From NCBI GenBank assembly GCA_000431835.1, contig HF987960.1, positions 1 through 64,000 on the forward strand: DNA of 64,000 nt, given 5' to 3'. The notes beneath the pieces were generated by a model. That model was given only the letters and a program-made list of their open reading frames with translations, was not told the DNA's origin and ran no database searches. Source of the stretch: Succinatimonas sp. CAG:777 (lineage in GTDB: Bacteria; Pseudomonadota; Gammaproteobacteria; Enterobacterales; Succinivibrionaceae). This document shows positions 35,190 to 44,386 of this stretch, one piece after another. Position 1 is the first letter of the stretch. Every line of letters begins with the position of its first letter. A program made the translations under genes and the position numbers.

Positions 35190-35717
35190 TTGACAATTTC
35201 AATACAGATCTTAGATTCATTGCGCTTACATGGGTTAAAGCGTTTAACTCCAGATGACAGAGAAAAGAGCATGGTATTTAACAGGTACTTAGTTAAAACT
35301 CTTTCACCTCGTGATTGCAAGATGTTTGTAAATGCAGACAGAAGATTGTTCGCTTCAAGCTCTTTTCAATCAGGTTCAACAAGAGCTTTTGAGAAGATGA
35401 CAGATGAAGAGTATGCAGATTACCTCTCATTACTGAGAAAAGAATTTAGGGCAGATATTAGAGATAATCCTAAGAGAGTTTATCTTACAGAAGTTCAAAA
35501 GGAAAAGATCCAAGCTTTATTATCAGAAGCAATCGATCAAGAACTTAACAAGCTGCCATCAGGTTTAATAGCAAGACTTCAGAGAGCTGCAGATGATTTA
35601 GACAGAGCAAATCCTGTTGATGTATGTAAGTTTGTAATAATTGTCTTTGATGCCGCAGCTTCAATTACTAATCCTGAAGATAGAGATCTTGTAAATAAGT
35701 TTTTGTTGACTGACTAA
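35190..35717 (+). CDS. Conserved-looking protein of unknown function
   Basis: Up to 175 residues, hydrophilic and helical, Arg/Asp/Glu rich, with no signal peptide or membrane segment. The start is unclear. The TTG at 35190 lacks a ribosome site and is part of a TTGACA that looks like a -35 box (TTGACA-N16-TAGATT). The ATG at 35271 would give 148 residues. It follows the frameshifted membrane-protein gene in the same phase. No motif recognised. Confidence 0.55.
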   Translation: MTISIQILDSLRLHGLKRLTPDDREKSMVFNRYLVKTLSPRDCKMFVNADRRLFASSSFQSGSTRAFEKMTDEEYADYLSLLRKEFRADIRDNPKRVYLTEVQKEKIQALLSEAIDQELNKLPSGLIARLQRAADDLDRANPVDVCKFVIIVFDAAASITNPEDRDLVNKFLLTD

Positions 35718-35769
35718 TTAGAGCAAAACATACATAGAAAAAAATAATTTCAGCTAGAACATAAAAATG

Positions 35770-35817
35770 AGCAGGACCACTCATTGGTTCGTTTCTAGAA
35801 ATAGATCCTGCTTTTTT
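35770..35817 (+). terminator. Terminator with interrupted stem
   Basis: AGCAGGA pairs with TCCTGCT around a 29-base structured loop, followed by T6. It lies downstream of the unknown gene and before the convergent TerC gene. Confidence 0.65.
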
Positions 35818-35853
35818 AGTTACGATGTCAAAGAGGTAACTACAGAACAGAGT

Positions 35854-36876
35854 TTACTTTGCTTTAGATTTCTTACCGAATAATAGAGATGTAATTACAC
35901 CTGTTGATAGTGCAATGGCAATTACAAACAAGGATGTATACACATCAATCTCAAATCCAACTCCAAATAACTGTAATGAAGCAGATGCCACTAGTTTAAA
36001 GGCTACGAAGAACAGTAATACAATCACAGCCTTCTCAAGATATACCAGAGCGTTTCTCAATGCATCAAGGATAAAGTACATAGAGCGAAGACCTAATATG
36101 GCAAAAATCATACAGGAGTACACAATGAAAGGATCTTTAGATACTGCAATTACAGCAGGTACTGAGTCAAAAGCAAACATCACATCAGAAGTCTCGACAA
36201 TTGCTAGACATAAGAATAATGGAGTTGCATAAATAAGACCTTTTCTCTTTAACACAATATGCTTATTCTCTTCTTTTTTGAGCTCCTCATGAACATGAGA
36301 GTTTGAAACAAAAAAATTATGACCGACTAACTTTGGGTATAGCGGAACAAAGAACTTTACAAATTTATATGCAGGGTGATTTGAGAAATCAGACATTTCA
36401 TCGTTATCTTTTTTCTTAATCATTAAGAGTGCAGATAGGGCAACCATAAAGGCAAAGATAAATTCTACATAAGCACCTAAAGAGAAGAGTCCAGTACCAA
36501 TTAAAACAAAGATAAGTCTGAAGACAACAGCGCCTAGAACCCCCCAGTATAAAACTCTATGAGTGAAACCAGATTTAATGCCAAACCAGGCAAATACAGC
36601 AATGATGGCAAAGAGGTTATCTACTGATAGTGCCATTTCAAAGGCATAACCTGCAAAGTATAATGAGGCAACCTCAGGGGAGAAGTGGACGTACATAAAT
36701 CCTCCGAAGCATGCGCCTACCGCTACCCAGAAAAAAGACCAAAAGGTAGCTGCTTTTAGTGAAATTGGTTTATCAGCTCTGTGTGCCCAAAGATCAATTA
36801 AAAGACCAACAATTGCAAGTAGAGTAAATATAGCAATTGATTCAGGTTCTAAACCAATGTGTGGAGTGTTTTCCAT
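35854..36876 (-). CDS. TerC/Alx family membrane protein
   Basis: 340 residues and about nine transmembrane segments. TerC signatures with acidic residues in membrane helices are FEMALSVDNLFAI and VMFAFDSVPAVIAVS. E. coli Alx of this family exports manganese, so metal (Mn2+) export is the best guess; others are linked to tellurite resistance. The central loop (residues about 160-205) is hydrophilic. I looked for the yybP-ykoY manganese riboswitch upstream and saw none. Confidence 0.9.
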   Translation of the reverse strand: MENTPHIGLEPESIAIFTLLAIVGLLIDLWAHRADKPISLKAATFWSFFWVAVGACFGGFMYVHFSPEVASLYFAGYAFEMALSVDNLFAIIAVFAWFGIKSGFTHRVLYWGVLGAVVFRLIFVLIGTGLFSLGAYVEFIFAFMVALSALLMIKKKDNDEMSDFSNHPAYKFVKFFVPLYPKLVGHNFFVSNSHVHEELKKEENKHIVLKRKGLIYATPLFLCLAIVETSDVMFAFDSVPAVIAVSKDPFIVYSCMIFAILGLRSMYFILDALRNALVYLEKAVIVLLFFVAFKLVASASLQLFGVGFEIDVYTSLFVIAIALSTGVITSLLFGKKSKAK

Positions 36877-37088
36877 ACTAAGTCCTTAGTTTAATGCATC
36901 TTTTATTAGGCATTTTTATCAGGGACATATCATACATCCAAATCAATTCTTAGTATAAGGTAAGTTTTGTCAGCTAGAGCTAACTTGCTTTAATACTGAT
37001 CAAATGATCACACTCTAAAAAGAAAGAAATGATAACAGCGCATTGAGTGTTGGATCTAAAGAGAGATTTATTGAAGGATAAACTAAGA

Positions 37089-37110
37089 TAGCCTTCTTTA
37101 CAGAAGGCTA
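37089..37110 (-). terminator. Hairpin at the end of the his operon
   Basis: 9-bp stem TAGCCTTCT/AGAAGGCTA with loop TTAC, 10 bases after the hisI stop. The U tract is poor. Confidence 0.5.
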
Positions 37111-37120
37111 AAAGAATGAA

Positions 37121-37525
37121 TTACTTTACGAAATTATAATCTTTTAAAGGATTGCCTGAGATGTAACGAGAGGTTGCATCTGCTAAAGGAGACTCATCAA
37201 AGCAACTTGTAGTTCCCTTATGACAGGTAGGACCATCGGGACGGGCTAAAACTAAGAGAGTATCCTTGTCACAGTCACAGGTGATTGATCTCATATGAAG
37301 AAAATGACCTGATTCTTCGCCTTTTGTCCAAAGCTTTTGTCTTGTTCTTGAGAAGAAGGTTACAAAACCTGTATCTAAAGTCTTTTGTAAAGATTCTTTG
37401 GTCATATAGCCCATCATCAGCACCTGACCGGTTTGGCAATCCTGAACAATTGCAGGCATTAAACCGTCAACTTTTTCGAAATCTAATTCATCTATGCTTT
37501 GGAAGCCATGAAAATATCTAATCAC
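37121..37525 (-). CDS. hisI: Phosphoribosyl-AMP cyclohydrolase HisI, without HisE domain
   Basis: Third step of histidine synthesis. Zinc and catalytic residues are in ITCDCDKDTLLV and GPTCHKGTTSCF. Enterobacterial HisIE has about 200 residues with a C-terminal pyrophosphohydrolase (HisE); here the protein ends at 134, soon after the cyclohydrolase domain. No hisE is found in this operon, so the second step must be encoded elsewhere. It overlaps hisF by 8 bases and is the last gene of the operon. Confidence 0.92.
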   Translation of the reverse strand: MIRYFHGFQSIDELDFEKVDGLMPAIVQDCQTGQVLMMGYMTKESLQKTLDTGFVTFFSRTRQKLWTKGEESGHFLHMRSITCDCDKDTLLVLARPDGPTCHKGTTSCFDESPLADATSRYISGNPLKDYNFVK

Positions 37526-38291
37526 GGATGCAAACTCCTTTTGATCTTAAATAGTTTTTAAGCTCTGGAATATGAATGGTACCTTTATGGAAAACAGAAG
37601 CTGCAAGAGCACCATCTGTATGAGCAATTTCAAAGGCTTCATAGAAGTGTTCCATAGTACCGGCGCCACCTGAGGCAATTAAAGGTACTTTACAGATTTC
37701 ACGTACTTTCTTTAACTGCTCAAGATCGTAGCCTTTTCTCATACCATCTTGATTCATCATATTCAAAACGATTTCGCCAGCTCCTCGCTTTTGCACTTCT
37801 TTAACCCAGTCAAGTGTATTCCATGTAGTGGTTACAGTACGAGATACGTCACCAGTATACTGTTTTACCTGATACTGGTTGTTTTCAGCATTAAAGTAGG
37901 TATCAATACCTACAACAACACATTGCACACCAAACTTGTCTGCTAATCTTGTAATAAGCTCAGGATTGGCAAGAGCAGGAGAGTTAATTGAGATCTTGTC
38001 AGCTCCATAAGCTAAGATGGTTCTGGCATCTTCTACTGACTTAATGCCTCCTGCTACAGCAAAAGGAATATTGATAACCTCAGCTACTTTAGCAACCCAT
38101 GACTTATCAACGCGACGGTTATCAGAGGATGCAGTAATATCGTAGAAAACCAATTCATCTGCACCTTCATCAGCATAGCGTTTAGCTAAATCGATGATCG
38201 AGCCCATAACTTCGTGGTTGCGGAATTGAACTCCTTTTACCACGACGCCATCACGTACATCAAGACAGGGAATTATGCGTTTTGCCAGCAT
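37518..38291 (-). CDS. hisF: Imidazole glycerol phosphate synthase subunit HisF
   Basis: Cyclase subunit that uses ammonia from HisH to close the imidazole ring and release AICAR. TIM barrel with MLAKRIIPCLDVRDG (catalytic Asp), VAGGIKSVEDA, VVVGIDTY, NMMNQDGMRKGYD and IASGGAG. Its start overlaps hisA by 19 bases. Confidence 0.97.
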   Translation of the reverse strand: MLAKRIIPCLDVRDGVVVKGVQFRNHEVMGSIIDLAKRYADEGADELVFYDITASSDNRRVDKSWVAKVAEVINIPFAVAGGIKSVEDARTILAYGADKISINSPALANPELITRLADKFGVQCVVVGIDTYFNAENNQYQVKQYTGDVSRTVTTTWNTLDWVKEVQKRGAGEIVLNMMNQDGMRKGYDLEQLKKVREICKVPLIASGGAGTMEHFYEAFEIAHTDGALAASVFHKGTIHIPELKNYLRSKGVCIRD

Positions 38292-39007
38292 TTAACAGCC
38301 TCCTCAACGCTGAATTTGCCTTCTAGTAATGATCTGCCTAATACAACTGAGTGAGCACCAGCTTTAGCAACTGCCTCAATATCAGCTAATGATGAAATAC
38401 CACCAGATGCAATGATGTCTAAATCAGGGTATTTCTTGTACAGCTGAGCATACAGATTGTTGTTAGCACCTTTCATCATACCGTCACGGCTGATATCAGT
38501 TACTAGAACATGCACAATATGGTATGGAAGGTAGTGTCTTAGGATTTGATCTAAAGTAGTATTAGAAGTCTTTAGCCAGCCATGGGTTGCCACATATGGA
38601 ACTCCATCGTTTAGGCGAACATCCAAGGCTAGGGTAAAGTGTTCAGGACCAAAGTAGTTTAACCAACCACGAACTAATTCAGGATGTTTTACAGCAACTG
38701 ATCCTACAACAACTTTTTCTACGCCTAGATTTAAAAGATTCTCAATATCAAAAGCAGAACGAATACCACCTCCAGTTTGAATTGGAAGAGGAGAAGCTTT
38801 GACAATCTTTGATATTAGAGCTCTTTGTCTGTAAATAGGATCTTTAGCACCGTCTAAATCAACGATATGGATAAGCTCAGCGCCTTGATTAGCTGCATCA
38901 AAAATTCTTTTAATGGGATCAACATTGAAAACAGTTTTCTGAGCAAAATCGCCCTGTTTTAGGCGTACTACGTGTCCACCTGAAAGATCTAAAGCAGGAA
39001 TAATCAT
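38273..39007 (-). CDS. hisA: ProFAR isomerase HisA
   Basis: Amadori isomerase forming PRFAR. TIM barrel homologous to HisF: MIIPALDLSGGHVVRLKQGD (catalytic Asp), IQTGGGIRS, VTDISRDGMMKG and IIASGGISSL. 244 residues. It sits between hisH and hisF as in E. coli. Confidence 0.97.
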   Translation of the reverse strand: MIIPALDLSGGHVVRLKQGDFAQKTVFNVDPIKRIFDAANQGAELIHIVDLDGAKDPIYRQRALISKIVKASPLPIQTGGGIRSAFDIENLLNLGVEKVVVGSVAVKHPELVRGWLNYFGPEHFTLALDVRLNDGVPYVATHGWLKTSNTTLDQILRHYLPYHIVHVLVTDISRDGMMKGANNNLYAQLYKKYPDLDIIASGGISSLADIEAVAKAGAHSVVLGRSLLEGKFSVEEAVKCWQNA

Positions 39008-39015
39008 GATTGCTC

Positions 39016-39624
39016 CTAGAAATTGTTAATGAAATTGCTTAACAGTTTTTCACCAGCTTGAGATGACTTCTCTGGGTGGAACTGAACACCCATAAAGTTG
39101 TCTCGACCGATAGCAGATGAGAATGGTACGCCATACTCTGTTGTGCCAATTGTATATTGACCTACCTGCATTGCAAATGAATGGTCAAAATAGAAATAAG
39201 CATCCTGTTTTATACCGTCGAATAATGGATGATCAGTATGACGTACTGTATTCCAGCCCATATGAGGTAAACGCAAGCCTGTATCAGGAATTTTTACAAC
39301 ATGAGAAGGCACAATGTCTAAGCATTTAATTACTTCACCTGCTACATTCAAAGGAACCTCAGATGAGTCTGTTGCCTGAATTTGCATGCCTAAACAGATA
39401 CCCAAAAGAGGCTTTTTAGTGTTGAGAATAAAATCATAAAGTTTAAATTTCTCAATACCATCCATAACCGCACAAGCTGTACCTACTCCAGGTAAAACCA
39501 GTCTGTCAGCATCTTTCATCTTATCTGTGTCAGATGAGATCACAGCCTCATAACCTAATCTTTTAAAGGCCTGAACTACAGAATTAAGATTAGCAGAGCC
39601 TGTATCAATGATGTAAATCTTCAT
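39016..39624 (-). CDS. hisH: Imidazole glycerol phosphate synthase glutaminase HisH
   Basis: Class I glutamine amidotransferase feeding ammonia to HisF. Nucleophile Cys in LLGICLGMQIQ; His-Glu in GVQFHPEKSS; oxyanion region LVLPGVGT. 202 residues. Two bases separate it from hisB. Confidence 0.97.
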   Translation of the reverse strand: MKIYIIDTGSANLNSVVQAFKRLGYEAVISSDTDKMKDADRLVLPGVGTACAVMDGIEKFKLYDFILNTKKPLLGICLGMQIQATDSSEVPLNVAGEVIKCLDIVPSHVVKIPDTGLRLPHMGWNTVRHTDHPLFDGIKQDAYFYFDHSFAMQVGQYTIGTTEYGVPFSSAIGRDNFMGVQFHPEKSSQAGEKLLSNFINNF

Positions 39625-39626
39625 GG

Positions 39627-40730
39627 TTAGAGCTTTCCTTTTGAAGATGGTAATTCATTGCCATGACGAGCAAGAGCAACTCTCAGTGCACGACCAAAAG
39701 CCTTAAATAAAGCTTCTATCTGATGATGTGCATTTCCTTCTGAGACGTACATATGTAGGGTAAGACCTAAAGCTACTGATAAAGACTCAAAGAAATGAGG
39801 TACCATCTGAGCTGACATCTGACCTACTTTGTCACGTGTAAATTCTGCATCAAAATCAAACTTCACGTGAGGACGTCCTGATATGTCTAAAGCAACAGTG
39901 ACATTGTCATCATCTAAAGAATCTGCAAAGACTTTTGCGTAGACTTCATCCATAGGAAGCACGAAACCAAATCTGCCTATGCCGCGTTTATCACCTAAAG
40001 CTTTCAGAATAGCCTGACCTAAAGCGATACCCGTGTCTTCAATAGTATGGTGATCATCAACATAGAGATCTCCTTTTACCTTAGCATTGATAGAAAAACC
40101 ACCATGAGTTGCAATCTGATCAAGCATATGATCAAAGAAACCTATGCCTGTATCAAAACTTGAATTACCTGCATGATCAAGATCAACAGTGATTGAAATC
40201 TGAGTCTCACGAGTATTTCTTTCTACTGTAGCAATACGGTGTAGGGTGGTAAGAGAATCTGCTATCTTATCCCATGACATAGTCTTAGGATTGTATTGGA
40301 TAGGAGTAATTCCCATGTTTTTACCCATCTTTACATCGGTTTCTCTGTCACCGATGAAATAAGAGTTTTCTCTATCCCATGAAGTATCTTTTAGGTAAGA
40401 CATTACAAGTCCTAATTCAGGCTTTCTGCATGAACAGTTATCTTCTGGTTTATGTGGGCAGATTAAAACCTGCTCGAAGTCTATGCCTTGGCTCTCTAGA
40501 GTATTTAAGATAAGCTCATGTGCTGGCGTAAAGGTATTTAACGGAAAAGAGTCTGTTCCCAAACCATCTTGATTAGATACCATCACAAATGTAAAACCGT
40601 GTTCTTTTAACTTTAAAAGAGCAGGAATTACATTTTTCTCAAACTTTACTTTAGATAAAGCATCAACCTGATAATCTTCAGGCTCTGTAACTAAAGTTCC
40701 GTCACGATCAATAAAAAGGTACTTTTTCAA
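39627..40730 (-). CDS. hisB: Bifunctional histidinol-phosphatase / IGP dehydratase HisB
   Basis: N-terminal HAD phosphatase (FIDRDGTLVTEP, with the zinc loop CPHKPEDNCSCRKP) fused to imidazoleglycerol-phosphate dehydratase (GFFDHMLDQIATHGG, DDHHTIEDTGIALG). The fusion is typical of Gammaproteobacteria. A short insertion (VYAKVFADSLDDDNVTVA in place of a six-residue stretch) lies near the second metal site. 367 residues. Confidence 0.96.
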   Translation of the reverse strand: MKKYLFIDRDGTLVTEPEDYQVDALSKVKFEKNVIPALLKLKEHGFTFVMVSNQDGLGTDSFPLNTFTPAHELILNTLESQGIDFEQVLICPHKPEDNCSCRKPELGLVMSYLKDTSWDRENSYFIGDRETDVKMGKNMGITPIQYNPKTMSWDKIADSLTTLHRIATVERNTRETQISITVDLDHAGNSSFDTGIGFFDHMLDQIATHGGFSINAKVKGDLYVDDHHTIEDTGIALGQAILKALGDKRGIGRFGFVLPMDEVYAKVFADSLDDDNVTVALDISGRPHVKFDFDAEFTRDKVGQMSAQMVPHFFESLSVALGLTLHMYVSEGNAHHQIEALFKAFGRALRVALARHGNELPSSKGKL

Positions 40731-40731
40731 A

Positions 40732-41805
40732 TTAAATCTCCAGTGCCTTTAAATAGCGCATGAGTTCTTCTAACTCAGCCTCAGAACCAATAGAAATACG
40801 AACGCAGTTTTTAAGTCCTTTCTTGGTCTCAAATGAACGTAAGATAACACCTTTTTGAGCCATAGCATTAAATACAGCAGGACCGTCTGTAAACTCGACT
40901 AGTAAGAAGTTACCAAAAGAAACAAAAATCTTTTTAACAAAAGGTAGAGCTTTAAGATCAGCTTCTAACTTTTCTCTTCTTTCATTGCACTTTAAAGCAC
41001 GCTCTTTAGTCATCTCAACACCATGATCTGATAAAGCCTGTACAGCAATCTGAGCTACAGGATCGCAGATAGGGTAAGGATCGATAACTTTAAGCATAGC
41101 TTTGATGAGATTCTCGTTGGCAATAGCAAAACCACAACGGATACCGGCAAGTGCAAATGCTTTTGAAAGAGTTCTAGTTACGATTAAATTCTCATACTCG
41201 TTAACTAAATACGTTAAATCGTCTTCTTTATTAGCAAATTCAATATAAGCCTCATCTAATACTATTAAAGTGTCAGGTAATGCTTTTAACAATTTAATCA
41301 ACTCATCTTTAGGGAATACAATACCTAAAGGATTAGCTGGGCTGTCAATAAAGACTGCTTTAACTGTAAATGAAGCGTTCTTTACACCATCGATTAAGTG
41401 CTGAGCATCTAATGAAAAATCATCATTACGCTCAGCTACAGCAACTAAAGCATCATTAGTGTTTGCTGCAACCTCATACATACCATAAGTAGGAGGCGCA
41501 ATTAAGATACCTTCAATACCTGGTTCACAGAATGCTCTAACGATAAGACCGATAGCTTCATCTGAACCACGTGTTGCGATTACCTGTGTCTTATGAACTC
41601 CAGCATAATCAGCATAGCGTTCAACTAATTCCTCAGGCTGACACTCTGGATAGCGGTTTAAGCTTGAAGAATTTAAGAAATAACCTTCGCTCTTAGGCGA
41701 TTCATTGGCATTTAAGAAGTTATGACCATGACCACCAATACGACGAGCAGACTGGTATGGAACAAGCTTTTGTACGTGTTTGGTGATTAACTTTTCGTAA
41801 TTCAT
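40732..41805 (-). CDS. hisC: Histidinol-phosphate aminotransferase HisC
   Basis: PLP aminotransferase converting imidazole acetol phosphate and glutamate to histidinol phosphate. The PLP lysine is in TRTLSKAFALAGIRCGF; NANESPKSEG and IDSPANPLGIVF bind substrate. AGGAG precedes the ATG. One base separates it from hisB. Confidence 0.96.
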   Translation of the reverse strand: MNYEKLITKHVQKLVPYQSARRIGGHGHNFLNANESPKSEGYFLNSSSLNRYPECQPEELVERYADYAGVHKTQVIATRGSDEAIGLIVRAFCEPGIEGILIAPPTYGMYEVAANTNDALVAVAERNDDFSLDAQHLIDGVKNASFTVKAVFIDSPANPLGIVFPKDELIKLLKALPDTLIVLDEAYIEFANKEDDLTYLVNEYENLIVTRTLSKAFALAGIRCGFAIANENLIKAMLKVIDPYPICDPVAQIAVQALSDHGVEMTKERALKCNERREKLEADLKALPFVKKIFVSFGNFLLVEFTDGPAVFNAMAQKGVILRSFETKKGLKNCVRISIGSEAELEELMRYLKALEI

Positions 41806-41817
41806 GGATAACTCCTA

Positions 41818-43101
41818 TTAAAGACTATTTACTCTTACAACCACAGCATTCTTGTGAGCACCTAAACCTTCAGCGTCGGCCATAGTGGTTACGGTAGATG
41901 CAATTGCTTTTAATCCGTCATGGGTTGCCCTTTGAACGGTATAACGTCTGCGGTAATCGTCCGTACCTAGTGCACAGCAAGTTTTAGCATAACCATAAGT
42001 TGGTAAGGTATGGTTAGTACCTGATGCATAGTCACCTAAAGATTCAGGGGTATATGCACCTACAAAGATTGAACCTACGTTACGTAATTTACCTAACAAT
42101 GATTCAGGATCTTCAACCTGTAAAATTAAGTGCTCAGGAGCATATCTGTTAGATACTGCACATGCTTCATCTAAGTTGTTTACGACAATTGCTGTACTTT
42201 TTGATAGAGCTTTTGTAGCAATCTCTTTTCTTGGAAGTACTGCTAATTGCTTTTCAACTTCTGTCATAGCTTTTTTAGCAAACTGCTCTGACTGAGTTAC
42301 TAAAATTACTTGTGAGTCTGGACCGTGCTCAGCCTGTGAAAGTAAGTCTGCTGCTACAAATGAAGGATTTGCCTTGTCATCAGCAATTACTAAAACCTCA
42401 GATGGACCTGCTGGCATATCAATAGCAGCTCCATGAGGATCGTTTGATACTAAGCGCTTTGCCATAGTTACAAACTGATTACCAGGTCCAAAGATCTTCA
42501 ATACCTTAGGTACAGTCTGTGTGCCATAAGCCATAGCAGCAACTGCCTGAGCACCACCTAAATTAAAGATGTGCTTTACACCTGCTTTGGTTGCTGCATA
42601 AATAATGGCATCAGAAATTGGAGGAGGTGAGCATAAAATAACTTCAGGACAACCAGCAATAGCTGCAGGAACAGCTAGCATTAAAGCGGTTGATACTAAT
42701 GGAGCTGAACCACCTGGAACATAAAGACCTACAGAATCAATAGGATGAGTGTGAGTTTCGCAAACAATACCTGGATAGGTTTCTAGTTTTACAGTGTGAG
42801 GTGTCTGTGCAGCGTGAAATTTTTTGATGTTCTCGTAAGCTGTATCAATTGCATTTTTTAAATCTTTAGATACTTTAGAACAAGCATCAGAAATTTCATT
42901 TTCGCTTAATTCAAGGTTATCACCTTCGTATTTATCCAGAGTCTTTGAAAACTCAAAAAGGGCGCTATCGCCCTCTTTACGGATACGTGAGATGATGTTT
43001 TCTACAATCTCCTGCACTTTACCAGATGTGTTTTGTGCTGGACGTGTTAATGCTTCTTCTTTTTGAGCGTCGTTAAGCTCTTTCCAAATTTTAACTTCCA
43101 T
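41818..43101 (-). CDS. hisD: Histidinol dehydrogenase HisD
   Basis: NAD-dependent four-electron oxidation of histidinol to histidine. Signature VDMPAGPSEVLVIAD-type region (AAIDMPAGPSEVLVIADD), zinc residues in LLSQAEHGPDSQ, and RYAPEHLIL. The ATG at 43101 (MEVKIWKEL) has AAAGGA in front; an earlier ATG adds eight residues without support. Confidence 0.96.
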   Translation of the reverse strand: MEVKIWKELNDAQKEEALTRPAQNTSGKVQEIVENIISRIRKEGDSALFEFSKTLDKYEGDNLELSENEISDACSKVSKDLKNAIDTAYENIKKFHAAQTPHTVKLETYPGIVCETHTHPIDSVGLYVPGGSAPLVSTALMLAVPAAIAGCPEVILCSPPPISDAIIYAATKAGVKHIFNLGGAQAVAAMAYGTQTVPKVLKIFGPGNQFVTMAKRLVSNDPHGAAIDMPAGPSEVLVIADDKANPSFVAADLLSQAEHGPDSQVILVTQSEQFAKKAMTEVEKQLAVLPRKEIATKALSKSTAIVVNNLDEACAVSNRYAPEHLILQVEDPESLLGKLRNVGSIFVGAYTPESLGDYASGTNHTLPTYGYAKTCCALGTDDYRRRYTVQRATHDGLKAIASTVTTMADAEGLGAHKNAVVVRVNSL

Positions 43102-43169
43102 CTTATATCCTTTAACATGGCACAAATCAAATTAAAGACTTAATGCCCCTTGAACTTATTAAGTTAGTA

Positions 43170-44102
43170 TTAGTCGAGCATCTTCTCGATAGGTACGACT
43201 AGAATTGAAGTTGCACCTAACTCTTTTAACTGCTCTAAGGTTTCCCAGAATAACTTTTCACGTGAAACAACATGTAAAGCTACATGATCAGGACTTCCTT
43301 CTAACTCAATAATTGATGGATTTTCAGCACCTGGAAGAATTGCTCTTATTGCCTCTAACTTGTTGCGAGGAGCATTCATCATAATGTACTTACTCTCAAC
43401 AGCAGACATTACACCCTTGAATCTTTGAATTAAAAGATCTGCAATTGCCTGCTTTTCTGGATATAAAGGCTGGTCACGACCAATTAAAACTGCTTTTGAA
43501 GTGTAAATGGTCTCAACTTCTTTTAAACCATTAGACTGTAAAGTAGCACCAGTGCATACAAGATCGCAGATGGCATCTGCAAGACCAGCACGAGGAGCAA
43601 CTTCAACAGAACCTGTTAAAAGAACAGACTTGTAGTTAACACCTGCATTCTTCATGGCACGACGTAATAAGAATGGGTATGTTGTTGCAATCTTGCAACC
43701 TTCTAGATCTTTAAGACCAGTCCAGTTGTGTTCGGTTGGAACTGCAACAGAAAGACGGCAATCACCGAAGTTTAATTTCATGACTTCGTTAAAGCCTGTA
43801 TATAGACCGTCAACTTCACGTTGCATAGTGGTCTCTTCTAGAACATTCTGACCTACGATACCCCAGTCAACAACATGATCCATTACAAGACCTGGAATAT
43901 CATCGTCACGTACTCGCAAAATGTCGATAGGCAGGTTTTCAGCATGTGCAAGTAGATGATCACGGCTAGCAGAGATCTTAATACCACTGCTCTTAAATAA
44001 TTTTTCTGTTTCGTCAGTTAGACGGCCGGATTTCTGAATTGCAATACGCAGGCGCTTCTTTTCGCTGCCTTGATTTTCGCAACATGCTTTGCAAATACTC
44101 AT
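43170..44102 (-). CDS. hisG: ATP phosphoribosyltransferase HisG (long form)
   Basis: First and feedback-controlled step of histidine synthesis. Long, HisZ-independent form with a C-terminal ACT-like regulatory domain (about residues 240-310). Motifs: LRIAIQKSGRLTDET, GLADAICDLVCTGATLQSNGL and the E-G-SPDHVALHVV end. The ATG at 44102 is chosen because it aligns with the family; 23 hydrophobic residues upstream lack a ribosome site. A Cys-rich start (CKACCENQ) is unusual. Confidence 0.94.
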   Translation of the reverse strand: MSICKACCENQGSEKKRLRIAIQKSGRLTDETEKLFKSSGIKISASRDHLLAHAENLPIDILRVRDDDIPGLVMDHVVDWGIVGQNVLEETTMQREVDGLYTGFNEVMKLNFGDCRLSVAVPTEHNWTGLKDLEGCKIATTYPFLLRRAMKNAGVNYKSVLLTGSVEVAPRAGLADAICDLVCTGATLQSNGLKEVETIYTSKAVLIGRDQPLYPEKQAIADLLIQRFKGVMSAVESKYIMMNAPRNKLEAIRAILPGAENPSIIELEGSPDHVALHVVSREKLFWETLEQLKELGATSILVVPIEKMLD

Positions 44103-44146
44103 AGTAAACTCTTTTTTAATTAGTAAAAATAATAAGTTAAAACAAA

Positions 44147-44166
44147 AAGAGTGAATTAACACTCTT
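44147..44166 (-). promoter_or_regulatory. Terminator-like hairpin in the hisG leader
   Basis: AAGAGTG-N6-CACTCTT followed on the minus strand by TTTGTTTT, 45 bases before hisG. It looks like an attenuator, but no leader peptide with His codons is visible. A possible -10 box (TACACT, 44182-44177) lies only 10 bases before it. Confidence 0.4.
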
Positions 44167-44319
44167 GACACCTTTTAGTGTATCACAAGTGCTAATAAAA
44201 CAAACAGAAAGCAAAAAGGATCTAAAAGTGGGCAAAATCAAGTTTACAGATACGAATATTGGTGGTTTTGGTATAAAAATGAAGATGTTTTGAAATAATT
44301 TTTGAAGAAGATTAAGAGA

Positions 44320-44354
44320 AAAATTCCTCCAATACAAAAGTATGTAGAGGAGGA
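44320..44354 (-). terminator. Terminator of the amino-acid ABC operon
   Basis: Two-step hairpin (TCCTCC/GGAGGA outside, ATAC/GTAT inside) followed by ATTTTT on the minus strand, about 33 bases after the kinase-like gene. Confidence 0.7.
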
Positions 44355-44386
44355 TCAAATCTTGGATGATGAATTAATTTTAACCG

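Noticed and set aside
36877..37088. yybP-ykoY manganese riboswitch before the TerC gene
   Set aside because: The expected conserved loops are absent on the minus strand, although the Alx relative in E. coli has one.
44103..44386. Classical his leader peptide
   Set aside because: No frame with consecutive His codons precedes hisG.
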